Shown here piece after piece: positions 1 to 10,379 of a stretch of DNA of 64,000 nucleotides. This stretch comes from Irineochytrium annulatum (lineage: Eukaryota > Chytridiomycota > Chytridiomycetes > Chytridiales > Chytridiaceae). Location of the stretch: positions 37,241 through 101,240 of the forward strand of contig JADGJL010000016.1 in NCBI GenBank assembly GCA_027600665.1. The letters are read 5' to 3'. Below the pieces are notes generated by a model. It was not told where the DNA came from and searched no databases. It saw nothing but the letters and a program-made list of their open reading frames with translations. The translations under genes and the position numbers were made by a program. How positions within the stretch are numbered: position 1 is the first letter of the stretch; the number at the start of each line of letters is the position of its first letter.

Positions 1-6
1 GAGACG

Positions 7-41
7 ATGGGCATCCGTTGAGACTCTCGACGGATGCCCAT
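7..41. repeat. near-perfect 35-base hairpin
   Basis: Bases 7-18 and 30-41 are a perfect 12-base inverted repeat. The pairing continues inward through one T-G pair (19/29) and three Watson-Crick pairs (20-22 with 26-28), leaving a three-base loop at 23-25. This makes a stem of about 16 pairs. No gene is recognised on either side, so its role is unknown; it could be an RNA hairpin or the end of an element cut by the window edge. Confidence 0.75.
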
Positions 42-418
42 TCAAGGCGGCATATATTCAAACTCCAGTCGTTCTGAGCGGGCTTTGGACGGCAGATTGA
101 TTGCTTCACCATTTCGATCATTTGTCCTCCACACTTGCATGTGTACATCTTGATAAACACTCGTTTTTTCAGGTCTTGGAAAGCACCCATTGACCTCCCT
201 GATTTCTATCGCGAGCACGATAGTATTTTTGTTCAAGCTAGGAACGCCATCAGCATCGCTACTGGCGAGCTGCTACCTGGCACCTGTTTGGGCAGATAAC
301 GCCGCCGCGGACGCGACGATGGTCAAGGGTCCCCATCACGGATAACGACGGGGAGCAGGACGAGGTCGAGGACGCGCGCACGCGTGCGAAGGGGCCGCGG
401 CGCGATGGGCATGGGGGT

Positions 419-607
419 GTGCGCGCGATGCGCGTCGATGAGGTCGACAGCGTCGACAGCGAGTCTGAGTTCGAGGTACAGGAAGGTGAAGATGACGACG
501 AGGAGGAGGAGTTCGTCGAGGTCGAGCGACTGCTAGCGAATTTGAGGCCGAGGAGCGGCGGACTCTCAGGAGAGCGGGTGGAATCGTTGCGGACAGGATC
601 GCGATGA
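419..607 (+). CDS. possible acidic protein fragment, unassigned
   Basis: An open frame on the plus strand, open upstream to about base 300 without another ATG, encodes a strongly acidic stretch with a run of Asp and Glu, then ends at a TGA. Codon choice resembles the real genes of this window, but no domain, intron chain or upstream exon could be found. A second frame (about 530-665) also looks protein-like, so a frameshift or an unrecognised intron is possible. I do not recognise it and it may not be a gene. Confidence 0.2.
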   Translation: MRAMRVDEVDSVDSESEFEVQEGEDDDEEEEFVEVERLLANLRPRSGGLSGERVESLRTGSR

Positions 608-1814
608 TGGGGGATGTCGTCGTTGTGGAAAGGGGTGAGGGTGAGGTGGAGGAGGGCAGCTGGTAAGACGTCCCTCCGCCGGCTCCATAAGCATCCCCGG
701 ACGCGGACTCCCTCGCGGCCCATTCCCGGCAGGGCCGTCAGCGCGAGATTCCACCATGAGCACAACGAACCCGTGTTTTTATGCTAAGGATCTCGTGACC
801 TAAGCGATGCACGATGCCGTCGGGCCGCCAGTGACGCCGCTGGAGAGGACGACAGCGCGATGGTGGACGGGAAGCGTGATGACGCAGGCGATGATCCACT
901 TCGTCCCATTTCAACGCGTCATCCTATTACCTTGCTTGGTTTAGGGTTAGGCCTCTCGTTGCTTCCCGATCTACACACAGATAACTAAAAGGCGGCTAGT
1001 AAGAGGCCGACCACCAAAATGTCGTGGTGTAATCCAAGTTTGGTTAACTTTGTCATCGAGTGGTGTACTTGCATAACCAGTAACTAAGTAACACAAATCG
1101 AATAACTAATATATAGAGTTCTTTTCTTTATTTTTCTTTTGCTCGTTTGGAAGGAGAGCACCAGCTTGGATTATTTAGCCTGAATTAATACTACGCTAGT
1201 GTTTTTGACTACGAAATGGAGCCGAAAAAGTTTATACGGAATGGTACCCTTGTATATCTCTCTTTTAAGCCTGTTCATTCCTTCTCTCTTTGCACTGAAT
1301 TTTTACCTTTACTTTTTAACGGGGGACGGTATCTCTGTGGGATGGACGACTTACACACCTTCCTATCAGCACAATGGAGACAGACCTGCGCTACCCACTG
1401 TTATTATTTCTGTATTTCCTTTACATGCAGGCAACTCCGTCCCTTAGCGAAGAAAGAGTCGTCTCGAATTATGTTGATTTCCTCAATATACCTTGCCCTA
1501 ATAAATAAGAATTGGGGAGTCAATGATTCTGAAAGCGATGTAATGTTGTTGATCAATCATTTCTGGTCTTCGTGTAAGTAACATTTCCCACCACTTATTG
1601 ACAAAATGATACAGAGTAAAAAAATACATGTCGGAAGCGAGAATAACATCGATGACATCGAGTTTGCATGCGCTAACAAATACGAAACGGAAGATATTTA
1701 TATATGCCAACGCAGCGGATATTTCCATCCCAAGCATCTCTTGCATTCTCAATGCAATGACTTTAAAAAGGTATATTGGCGCCCAAACCATCCCTTCCCT
1801 CCACAATTGACCTT
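608..1814. other. intergenic, no gene recognised
   Basis: No family or intron chain is visible. The stretch is more AT-rich from about 1080 to 1800, and it holds one copy of a 75-base repeat (1395-1469). It lies downstream of the minus-strand gene ending at 1815. Confidence 0.5.
1395..1469. repeat. 75-base perfect direct repeat, copy 1
   Basis: These 75 bases are identical to 3430-3504, in the same orientation and about 2.0 kb apart. The two copies lie on either side of the M14-like gene. There are no terminal inverted repeats or open reading frames in the unit. Confidence 0.95.
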
Positions 1815-3397
1815 TTAGCGGTAGGTATGCCCAACCCCCTCATCGTCGTCGTCTAGGCCCCCCTCCAGCTCCAAATCGTCAAAGTTTAGATCCTCGTTGT
1901 CGTTCTCCTTTGCGCCCGTCGACAGCCCGCTGTAACGGCTTTGAAGGAATGCGCGCTGGAAGCGGAGCATGAAAGTGGTGAATCGCTCGACGATGCGATC
2001 GTAGCCGAGGTATCTCGCGATCCCGTACCCGAACAGCAGGGTTACGGCGAGGGCAAGGCCGAGGAAGAGCGGGATGAGCGAGACGGTGTATGCGATATGT
2101 GTCTTTGGCGTTTGTTTCGCAGGAAGCTTCGACGACATCTGCGCGAGAACGAGCGCAGGCTTCAAGTGCTAGAGCAACAATTTGAATGAGAATTAGTCTC
2201 GTGTAAGAAAGGGCACCATTACACAAACCTTCTCCAACAACGGCATCACATTTTCCTTGCGAGGCCAATAAGAGTTATCCGCCGTCCCAATCTGCACAAT
2301 TATAGACCATATTCCGGCCTCATCAAACGCCCAGTCGATCTCAGACCCGGAGATCGTCCGGTTCATCAACTCCCAAGCCGTCCCGATCTCATATTCATCC
2401 GTCGATTTCGGCCTATTGTCGTCCATCGAAGCCGTAATCGAATCGTACACGGTCAAATCCGCCTGACGCATCAGCCGACCCTTCTTATCTCCGCGGTGTG
2501 CAGACAGAAAGCTTTTGTGATACATGTAAGGCACAATTATCCGCGAAGTCTATACACAAGGTGAAAAATTAGCAACGGGGTTGAAAGAAAAGGTCTGACC
2601 TCCGATTTACTGCGACTATGGAAGAAGACGGCCGCCTTGGGCTTATGCTCCAAGATCAGATCCCTAATGGCCTGCGTCTCAGGCTCCGAGAATGCCGCGT
2701 CCCCACGGTAATTGTCATTGCACGGGTCGGTAAAGCCCTCCGGCGACGCCGGAGAGTCCCACATGAACCCGTAATTGTGCGCTAGATTCACCCCGCTCGC
2801 CGTCACGTTGTGCCCGCACGTCGGCCGCAGGTTCTTAACGATGTGCTCCCGAGTTCCGTCACTAGACGTGCTCTTCGCCTCCTGGAAGCCGTCAACATTG
2901 ATAATGGGCACTAGGATCGTCTGCGTGGTCGAGACGATGGACGTGACCAGCTGCGATTCTGACGACGAGTCGTTCCGAACCGTCTGTTTGACCATATGCT
3001 TCAACATGTACATGATCTGCATCGCGGAGAGAACCTCCCGCGGCTGCGTGGTCCCCGTGAATAGCACAGCCGGCCGCATGTCGATGCCGATGTGTTCCTC
3101 CTCCGTGTGCGGTTTCCGAGCGACGATTACGCCCGGGATTTCCCTGCCCTCCACCGTCTTGCCAACGGTAATAAACGAGACGAGATCCGGATGCTCATTG
3201 GCAGCATCCTAAGCACATGGCCGTTAAGCAAACCTGCAAAAATCGACAATATCTACCCTCAGGTTCTTTTCCACTTCGCCATAGGAGTAGAACGACTTCA
3301 GCGACCCTGTAAGAAGGTCGTCGTCGGTCAGCCAAGATGCAATCGCTGCGGGCGTGCTCCACCAAAGGAGAGCTGGTACGATGAGCCTTGGCCACAT
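1815..3397 (-). CDS. M14 zinc carboxypeptidase-like membrane protein, probably catalytically dead
   Basis: Model: complement(join(1815..2168,2229..2549,2600..3208,3257..3397)), 474 residues, all junctions GT-AG and in frame. It begins with a signal peptide (MWPRLIVPALLWW) and ends with a transmembrane helix near residues 385-405 and a short acidic tail, so a type I membrane protein of the secretory pathway is expected. The M14 fold is clear: EHPDLVSFITVGKTVEGRE, a DPCxxNYRG segment, FFHSRS and DWAFDEAGI. Key residues are altered. The zinc motif HxxE reads QPRE (Q102), the substrate-binding NR of the GVNLxxNY segment is AH, and the catalytic Glu (FEL in active enzymes) is Gln336 in IIVQIG. Only E105 and H244 of the catalytic set remain. 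I infer a pseudopeptidase that may bind peptides without cleaving them. Confidence 0.85.
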
Positions 3398-3429
3398 TTG
3401 AAATGAGACGGCTTCCGAAACTTATCATG

Positions 3430-3504
3430 CCACTGTTATTATTTCTGTATTTCCTTTACATGCAGGCAACTCCGTCCCTTAGCGAAGAAAGAGTCGTCTC
3501 GAAT
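3430..3504. repeat. 75-base perfect direct repeat, copy 2
   Basis: Identical to 1395-1469. It fills most of the 117-base gap between the start codon of the M14-like gene (3397) and the stop codon of the ERJ5-like gene (3515). Confidence 0.95.
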
Positions 3505-3514
3505 CTGTTTAATT

Positions 3515-4952
3515 TCAATCATCTTTACGCGCCTGCTGCTGCTTAAGCTTGATCTGCTCGATGATGTCCTGCTTGCTCATCATCTTCTTCTTCCTCTTTT
3601 CCGCCGGTTTTTCAACCTCCTCCGTCTCCTCCGCGCCCTCATCCTTCTGCTTAATCTTACCGAGCCTCTCCAGCCTCTTCTTCTCCGACGGCTTCATTCC
3701 GGACTTTTTGTCCCCAGCGCCGGGCGCGGCCTTCTTGTCCGCGGTGGGCGCGACGTGGCCCGATCTTGCTTGTGCGCCGCCGCCGCCTCCGCGCGGGGTC
3801 GCCTCCTCCTCCTCCACCGCGTCCTCGTCCGGCACGAACTCTGCGTCATCGTCGACGGCCTTCTTCTTCCCCCCGAACAGACCGCGGAGCATGTTAAAGG
3901 CGCCAATCGGGATCTGACAAATGAGCGTGTCGGAGAGCCTTGGCGCCTCCATCTCCGCGACCTCCTCCTTGTGCACCTCCTTCCCGGCCCTCCCGATGTC
4001 GACGGCCTCGCCCTCTAGCTTGCCGTCCGCCAGGAGCTTCACGATCTCCGCGGGAGGTACGCCGTCCTTAATGGCCTTTTTCAGGGCGGGGCTCTCGGCC
4101 ACGCCGGCGCGCTTCAGCTTCTTGCGGATCTGGGCGTAGGTGAGGTTCGAGTCCGCCGAGTCCTCCGACTCGGCAGGCGCAACCCGTCGCTGATGGAACA
4201 TGATGTACTGAATCAGGTACTGGGCGACGCTAATCATTCCGATGATGAAGGTCACGATGAAGGCGACCCCCGGCTTGTACCTAGGGACGCAAATGCACAT
4301 GATCAACTCCGCGGATATTGCAATGAAGCGCGAGAATCGAAAGCGTACTTGGCGAGGAAGTATCCTGTCCCCCTCCAAGTCGGGATCCCACGAGCGCGGT
4401 GACGGTCGTAACGCTCGCGGCTTTCGGCATCCTTTAAGATTGCCTGGATGGACGTCAGTAGCGCGTATCTGTTCGTTACACTTGGTTAACTAATTGAATG
4501 GCATGAGAGGGCGATCTCACAATGCGTTCGACTCGGGGTCCGGGTTCTTGTCCGGGTGAATATTCAGAGACATTTTGCGGTAGGCCCTCGTGATCTGTGA
4601 CTGGGTGGCTGAGGGGCCGACCTCAAGGACCGAGTAGAAGTCAATCTTCTCCCCATTCGGGCCTTTCTCGCCCTTGATCTTCATGAGGGAGTCATGCTGC
4701 AAGAGTAATCAGTGGATGCCTTAGAATGCGTTCAAGAGGTCAAGCGGTCGGAACGCGTCCAGTTAACGGCCGGCGGTCCCGTTCCGTTCACACCGCGGTC
4801 GGGCAATTTAGTTCTTCAAGGGAGCCGTCAAGACATCCAGCCCGCGTCCTCACCAGGTCGAAGATCTCGAAGTCCTCCTTCTCCCAGGCGAGGGCCGAGG
4901 CCGCGAACGCGAACAAAGCCAGGAGGCCGGCGATGAGGACCTGTGCGCGCAT
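3515..4952 (-). CDS. ERJ5: ER membrane J-domain protein, ERJ5 type
   Basis: Model: complement(join(3515..4280,4349..4468,4521..4696,4854..4952)), 386 residues. A signal peptide (MRAQVLIAGLLALFAF) is followed directly by a J-domain with FYSVLEVGPSATQSQITRAY and the essential HPD in NIHPDKNP. Next comes the conserved ILKDAESRERYDRH ... WRGTGYF segment that marks ERJ5-like proteins, and one transmembrane helix (about VAFIVTFIIGMISVAQYLI). The long C-terminal part is cytosolic by this topology, very charged, and ends in a Lys/Glu-rich stretch. ERJ5-type proteins stimulate the ER Hsp70 (Kar2/BiP) from the lumen. The third exon was placed by an acceptor at 4470/4469, which keeps the J-domain in frame. 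The gene starts only about 1.1 kb from the next gene, also on the minus strand. Confidence 0.9.
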
Positions 4953-6057
4953 TTTCGAAAGCGCAAAAAAGCCCTGCTGTCGACCACACAACCTCGTGAT
5001 AGTTTTACTTCATCTTTATATCACCGCAACGGGCATGTCTAACTTTTTCTTCTCTATTCCTCTTTTCAAACTCCTCGATCCCCCTCTGACCAGTGTTCAT
5101 CTTCGTGCTGTCCATAGTTTCTATTTGTAAGTAGCGTTAACATTCACAATGAAGGTTGCCTGGGAGGCGTAGCGTGCTGATAATTGAAAGTTCTTGCATA
5201 CTTCTTGCATACTTCGTAGCCTGTATTTGTGTTTTTTTCCTTTAAGCGAATGGTCCCAAGATAAAGCATAGCCTCGTTGCACCCTCTAGAAGAGCACTGT
5301 AGTAGTATTTGTCCACCGAGGTCGGGTTGGTGTCACTGTCAAGCTCGATAATCAGTAGGTACAGAGGGGGCGGGTTCCAAGGGTGCTGAAAACATCTTAG
5401 TTGAAGCCAACGATGCAGAATCTCTCACATTTGAGGCTGTCCGGGACCGCCACGAGTCCTCATAAGCCTTGGCGCCACCCATGTTCTCAGCGTACTTGCA
5501 CACTCGGATGTCACCTGAAATCTTGTCGTTGACGAGGAAGCTATTATTGTCCACGCTCCCGCGTCGCAACGCGACCGGTCGGAAGTTGAGCAGCAGGGCA
5601 GTATTATATTTGGGAACGGGCAGTAACTAAAAGCTTTATCCCAAATTTATCAGGCGGACCACCTTCGTGACGATTCACCCGTTCGAACGCCGAAGGAGGC
5701 GGGTAGAGATTTGGTATTAGTCCGAAGTGTTGGACCCTTGCTCCAGTTTCTCCCCTTTCAGCAAGTGCTTTTCTTCGACTTCGAGGTAGAATGTAGATGA
5801 AGCGTAGTCGATGAGGCGAAAGAAGAGACAACGGATAATAGCTATGGAAAAGTAAGAAAAGAGGAAATAAATGAGTAGAAAACAGCGTTCCAACGAACAA
5901 ACTAAAGCGATAACAGGACATGGTTCGACCTTTAAATAACTCGGAACAACACCTTAACAGAGTGTCCAGGGTCCCCCAATATATAAGTGGTTGATGGTAA
6001 CACAGATAACTTAAGAGGTGGAAGGTGACAGAAGCAGGAGGCAGATAATAATGCAAC
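4953..6057. other. intergenic region with a possible gene fragment
   Basis: Between the ERJ5-like start and the stop of the seven-span protein. It contains a short direct duplication of cttgcatactt near 5193-5217 and the weak candidate described at 5242-5611. Nothing else is recognisable. Confidence 0.5.
5242..5611 (-). CDS. possible 3' end of an unassigned gene
   Basis: Two open stretches on the minus strand can be joined by a GT-AG intron: about 5611 to 5429 (motifs NSFLVNDKISGDIRVCKY and AENMGGAKAYEDSW) and 5343 to 5242 (SDTNPTSVDKYYYSALLEG, then a stop). The composition looks like protein rather than random translation, but no start, upstream exon or family was recognised. It may be a decayed gene or the last exons of one whose 5' part I cannot see. 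Confidence 0.25.
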
Positions 6058-7211
6058 TTAAATAAGTTCCTGGGCATCGGCTGAGGGCGCCTGCATAATC
6101 GCGACCACGATGGTACCCGTGGCGATGGCGAGGGAGACCATGATGTAGAACATCTCGGTAATCGTGGTTGGTTTGAACCGAAGAATCTTGTCGTTCGGAA
6201 CAAGTGAGTAGACTGAAGAAGGTATGCAGAGTGTTAGGGAGATAAGATAAGGCACGACGGAGAACGCTAACTCACCAAAGTACCCGTATAGCGGGTAGGC
6301 GATCGCGTAGCAGAGCGAGAAGCAGATCTGGACCCACACCGACAGGTCGACGGTGGCGGCGATGTTCCCGAACGCATGAATGAAAGAGGCGGCGATCACG
6401 AGTTTCAGCCTGTTTGCGATGGGCGACGGCGACGGCGCGCGCTCGCCCGTCTCCACCTGCTCCGGCAAAAGCGGTTGCCCGTCGGCCGTGGGGGCCGGGA
6501 CGTCCTTGTTGGCGTGATACAGGCGGATAGCGTTGAAGAACGTGAGGCAGTCGAATGTCAGACCTGTTGAGTCGCCAATAGGTAAGACCTGGGAAGCACG
6601 TCGTCGTTCATGCCCCAAAAAAGACCGAACTCACCCTGCCACTTAAAGTACAGCCCGTCAACGGGCCAGCTCGCCAAGCTGCACACGCTCCACAAGCTAA
6701 GCACATAGAACCCCATGACGGGGAAGAGTACCTTGACGCCGTCCCTTCTCTGCAGCACCAGGCACATGACGACCTCGCTCGCGTTGTGCAGCGCCCCGAT
6801 GACCATGAACATCTTGCTGATGTCGAACACGAGGACTAGCACGGCCGACCCAATCGTCGCGGCAATGTACGCGGCCAGGATGCTCGCGACCAGGATCAGA
6901 GGGATCTGCTTCTCAAGCTGACCCGAGTGGGAGGGGAGAGCGACGGTGAGGGAGGCGGAGCGGCGGAGGGTTATGAGGTTAATTCGGAGGGCCAGAAGAA
7001 GTCCGAAGGTCATGGACACCACCGCGATGAAAGCGGCGGCGAGGGACTGGTTCAGGTCATAGCCTGTTGAATGACGAGGGCGAAGCGAAGGTGAATAAGC
7101 ATTGAGCATTAAGGTTATGAGAGATGGAGCAGCGAAGACCGTACCAGGGACGGGGATGCGCCAGGTCGGGAGGCCGACGATGCTAGTAGCCACGGGTGGG
7201 ACGGGGAACAT
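6058..7211 (-). CDS. seven-span membrane protein, unknown function
   Basis: Model: complement(join(6058..6212,6276..6563,6635..7063,7145..7211)), 312 residues, all junctions consistent. Hydrophobic segments include AAAFIAVVSMTFGLLLAL, IPLILVASILAAYIAATIGS, VLFPVMGFYVLSLWSVCS, LVIAASFIHAFG, VWVQICFSLCYAIAYPLY and EMFYIMVSLAIATGTIVVAI, about seven in all. The loop between the fifth and sixth is rich in Pro and charged residues (about 190-215). There is no signal peptide; the N-terminus is short and Pro-rich. No receptor or transporter signature was recognised. A receptor-like or small transporter-like role is possible but unsupported. Confidence 0.75.
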
Positions 7212-8189
7212 TTCGATATGCTGTTAAAGTGCTTTAGAGGATGCAGGATGCGGGTAATATGAGATAGAAGGCGAACGGTGGCAGCGAGGATCTCGCCGCA
7301 TCATCCCCATCTTGGCATGCAATTTGGAACGTTCGTAAGGCTCGAGCACACATCGACGATTGCACTCGTAGCCTCTCAAGAACGGCCCAGGCGTTTACAG
7401 GGAGCATACCTGGGGCGACGCGGCGACGATTGTTTGCACCTCGCGAAATGAAAGAAGCTGCACGCTAAACTTTGACACCGGACACGCCTTCAGCTTCACA
7501 TACGCCCGAGAAAGGCCTTGTAAACGAGGCGTCGATCGTAGGACTATGTTGGGGCAGATGGGGTAATTAGTCAATTCGTTTATCATGTAACTTAATTGGA
7601 AACAAGGGGATACACGCCGTAGGAGGTTTAAGTTTTTTTTTTCGTTTTTGTGTTGCCCATCTAAGCTATTGGTTCTACCGCCCGCGCCTCAGATGTGTAA
7701 GGATGGTCAGAATAACGATAGCATATGTTTTAATAACTGTTCTACTCGCTCTATCTTCCAAAACTCAGACCTAAAAATATCATTATCAACAAATTAATAT
7801 TGCTTTGTAATTGCAAAATAACTCCACACATGTGATCACCTAGAGCTGTCTCTCAGCAGCAGCACCTTGGAATTCCACGAAAGGATGCCGCGACGCGACA
7901 AAGTCGACCGGGGACATGCATGACCTGAACATTTCTGGGTGAGCAAGTAAAATGATGAAAGTAGTTGAAACGTCATGTATACACTATCGATGCGACAATA
8001 AAAAACGTTGCTTACCAATTCTGCACCAATTACAAGGATAGGTTTAATGCCTACCAACAGTTCTTGCGTCATCCGAATCGCAAATCTTGAAGATCATCAC
8101 CAGCTGTCAAAGTACTGACGCCCTCCAACCCATCAGGGTGAAGCCCGGCTCTCCCAACGGACCTTCTCCCCCGCTCCTCCCTATCCCTG
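7212..8189. other. divergent intergenic region
   Basis: It separates the minus-strand seven-span gene from the plus-strand ACT-domain gene and so presumably holds both promoters. A poly-T tract lies near 7627-7638. No coding signal was recognised. Confidence 0.5.
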
Positions 8190-10072
8190 ATGCGCTCCAA
8201 CGCCACCCCCGCCTCGGCGACCCTCTCAGCGCCGTCCGCTCCCGTCGCCATCTCCAACTCGTCCATCTCCTCAAACCAGTCGATTTCTATTCTCCCGGAT
8301 AGGCTGCATCTTATCACATTCCCCAAGGATTACCTCGCTGCCGTGATGCATCCTCTTGTCCGTAATCTCTTCCTCAGCAAGTAAGTCCCCTCGAGTTTTG
8401 CCGGTGACCCACCTGTTTAATCATGTACAAAAAGCTCGACCGCGTTCTTCTCCTACACCGAAAACTCGCGCGAGGTGACCGTCATTGCCGGCACGGAAGT
8501 GATAAAAGAATTCCCGACCAAGAAAGAGTGCGAATGGATTTCTATCTCCCAAGATATCTTCAAAGCCTTGCAGATAGACAGCGCCGAGGGATTAGGTGAG
8601 ATTGTGGGACGCGATGGTTCTGCTTATCGGTCTCGTGCTTACGATTTGGCCTTTTGCAGAGACCTCGGGCAAACGAATCAACGATCTCTCCAGCCCTCTC
8701 GCCCACGCGGGCATCTCCATCTTCTACCTCTCTACATACCTGACCGATTTCATCTTTGTCAAGGAGAAGCGTTTACCTCTCGTCATCGCCACATTACGTG
8801 ACTGCGACTTCCTCTTCCTCGACGTCTCGCCCAGCCTCGAGCGCATCAACTTCACGCCACCACTTCACGCCGAATCCCCGCTGCGGTCTTCATTTACGAG
8901 CGCGACAAGCTCCGCGATGATGCAGCAGCTGCAGAGGAGGGAGCCCGTCGAAGACGATGAGGTGCTACGGCAGCGGTTCAGCCTTAACAACCAGAAGCGG
9001 GCGTCAACATCTACGATACCGCCGGGAGGGAGCGCGGGACCGGGTGGTGGTAGTAACGGTGACGGAGGGAGTGTAGCGGCGGCCGTCAATACGCCGGATC
9101 CGGAGCTCCTGGCCGACGCGAGGAAGCTGGACAAGCGGTTACTTGAGGGACCGTCCCTCAGGCTTGTCGGCCTCAACAGGGACTATATGGACCAATGGAT
9201 GATGCACGTCATGAAGGTGCTGTTCTACTCAACACCGCAACCTAAACGCCGAAGCCGGGAAGGGGACTTAGGCGACGACGACGATGGCGATGAAGGGGGC
9301 TCGAAGGATGTCCCCAAGAACCGGTTTTTTTCGTACACGATCACGGAGGAGGGGATCTCACTCGTGGCCGACTCGACCATCCTGGACGGGCTGGAGGAGC
9401 ACTTCCTATTTGGGTCGACGGAGCCCGCGGGTCTGAGGTGCATCCAGGTCGATCTGACCGAGTTTGGGCTGGACCGGTATGGGATTGTGTGGAGCATGTC
9501 GCAACCTCTTGTCGCGAGCGGGGTCAACTTGCTCTACCTTAGTACCGCGAGCGCGGCGAACATCCTGGTCAGTTTTTGTGACTGGGGTTCCTTGGAGGCG
9601 TTCTCCTTTGTCCGTTTGCTGACAGTAGTCCCGGGAATAGGTGGACGAAGAAGATCTGGCGCGGACTCTTCGAATCCTCTCGGTTTTGCAAGACTCTCGC
9701 AACAACAAGCCGACAGAGCCCCTAGCCCTTGCTTCAAACGATGTCGATGTCGACGCAGATGCTGGCACGGACGCTCAGTCTCGCGCTTCACCCACTGTAC
9801 CCCAATATCTGACCGGTTCCATGCCTTCCACGAGCGGCGCGCCCAGCGCTATCGGGTCGTGGAACGCGCGGTCGGGCATTGGCGCTTTTGCGACGGGGGG
9901 ATCGAACACTCGGAGCGACAGCTTCGTCGAGAGCGTCGCGTCGAGCTCGCGGATGACTGGGCGGACCGAGGACGAGGAGCGAGGATGGGAGGCCGATGTC
10001 GATGAGGCTAGCGAGATGGAGAGGCGGGAGGAGGGGATTGCGAGGACGCAATTTGAGGTTGAGCTTGTGTGA
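8190..10072 (+). CDS. CASTOR-like ACT-domain protein (putative amino-acid sensor)
   Basis: Model: join(8190..8380,8435..8595,8660..9567,9641..10072), 563 residues. Two ACT-type halves are visible. The first has SILPDRLHLITFPKDYLAAV, TAFFSYTENSREVTVIAG and HAGISIFYLSTYLTDFIFVK. The second has RFFSYTITEEGISLVAD, LRCIQVDLTEFGLDRYGIV and VASGVNLLYLSTASAANILV. The paired pattern of an A-F-F-x-Y-T strand, a long insert, then SxLYLSTxxxxxILV is that of the CASTOR/GATS-like family (ACT_7), which in animals senses arginine upstream of mTORC1. The linkers are rich in Ser, Gly and acidic residues and the C-terminal 140 residues look disordered. ATG 8190 is the first in the open frame. Arginine binding cannot be read from the sequence. 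The MLKL-like gene follows on the same strand 307 bases later. Confidence 0.8.
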
Positions 10073-10379
10073 GTGCGGTTCTGGAGGGGTTGCAGCAACG
10101 GGCTTTGTTATGCGTCATTTTGCCGGGCGTTTAGCTACTTATTTTTATCATCACCATAGTGAAATTCAGTAACGTGACGGACCCATTGTAGAATTTAATG
10201 AAGTGGGAGGAAGGTCATTGCAGATATTGGAAGGCTGGGATCCGCTCCCCTTTGACGACGTTTTTGATAATTGTTAGATATTGGAAGGCTGAGGACCTTC
10301 GTCGCTGATGAATTAGACACAAATCACCCCTGGTGCCTTGTCTACCACGTCTTCTTCCACCCTTGGTTGATCATTAGTC
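10073..10379 (+). other. intergenic, promoter region of the MLKL-like gene
   Basis: 307 bases between two plus-strand genes. It contains a 16-base direct duplication (agatattggaaggctg at 10222-10237 and 10276-10291). Nothing else is recognised. Confidence 0.5.
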
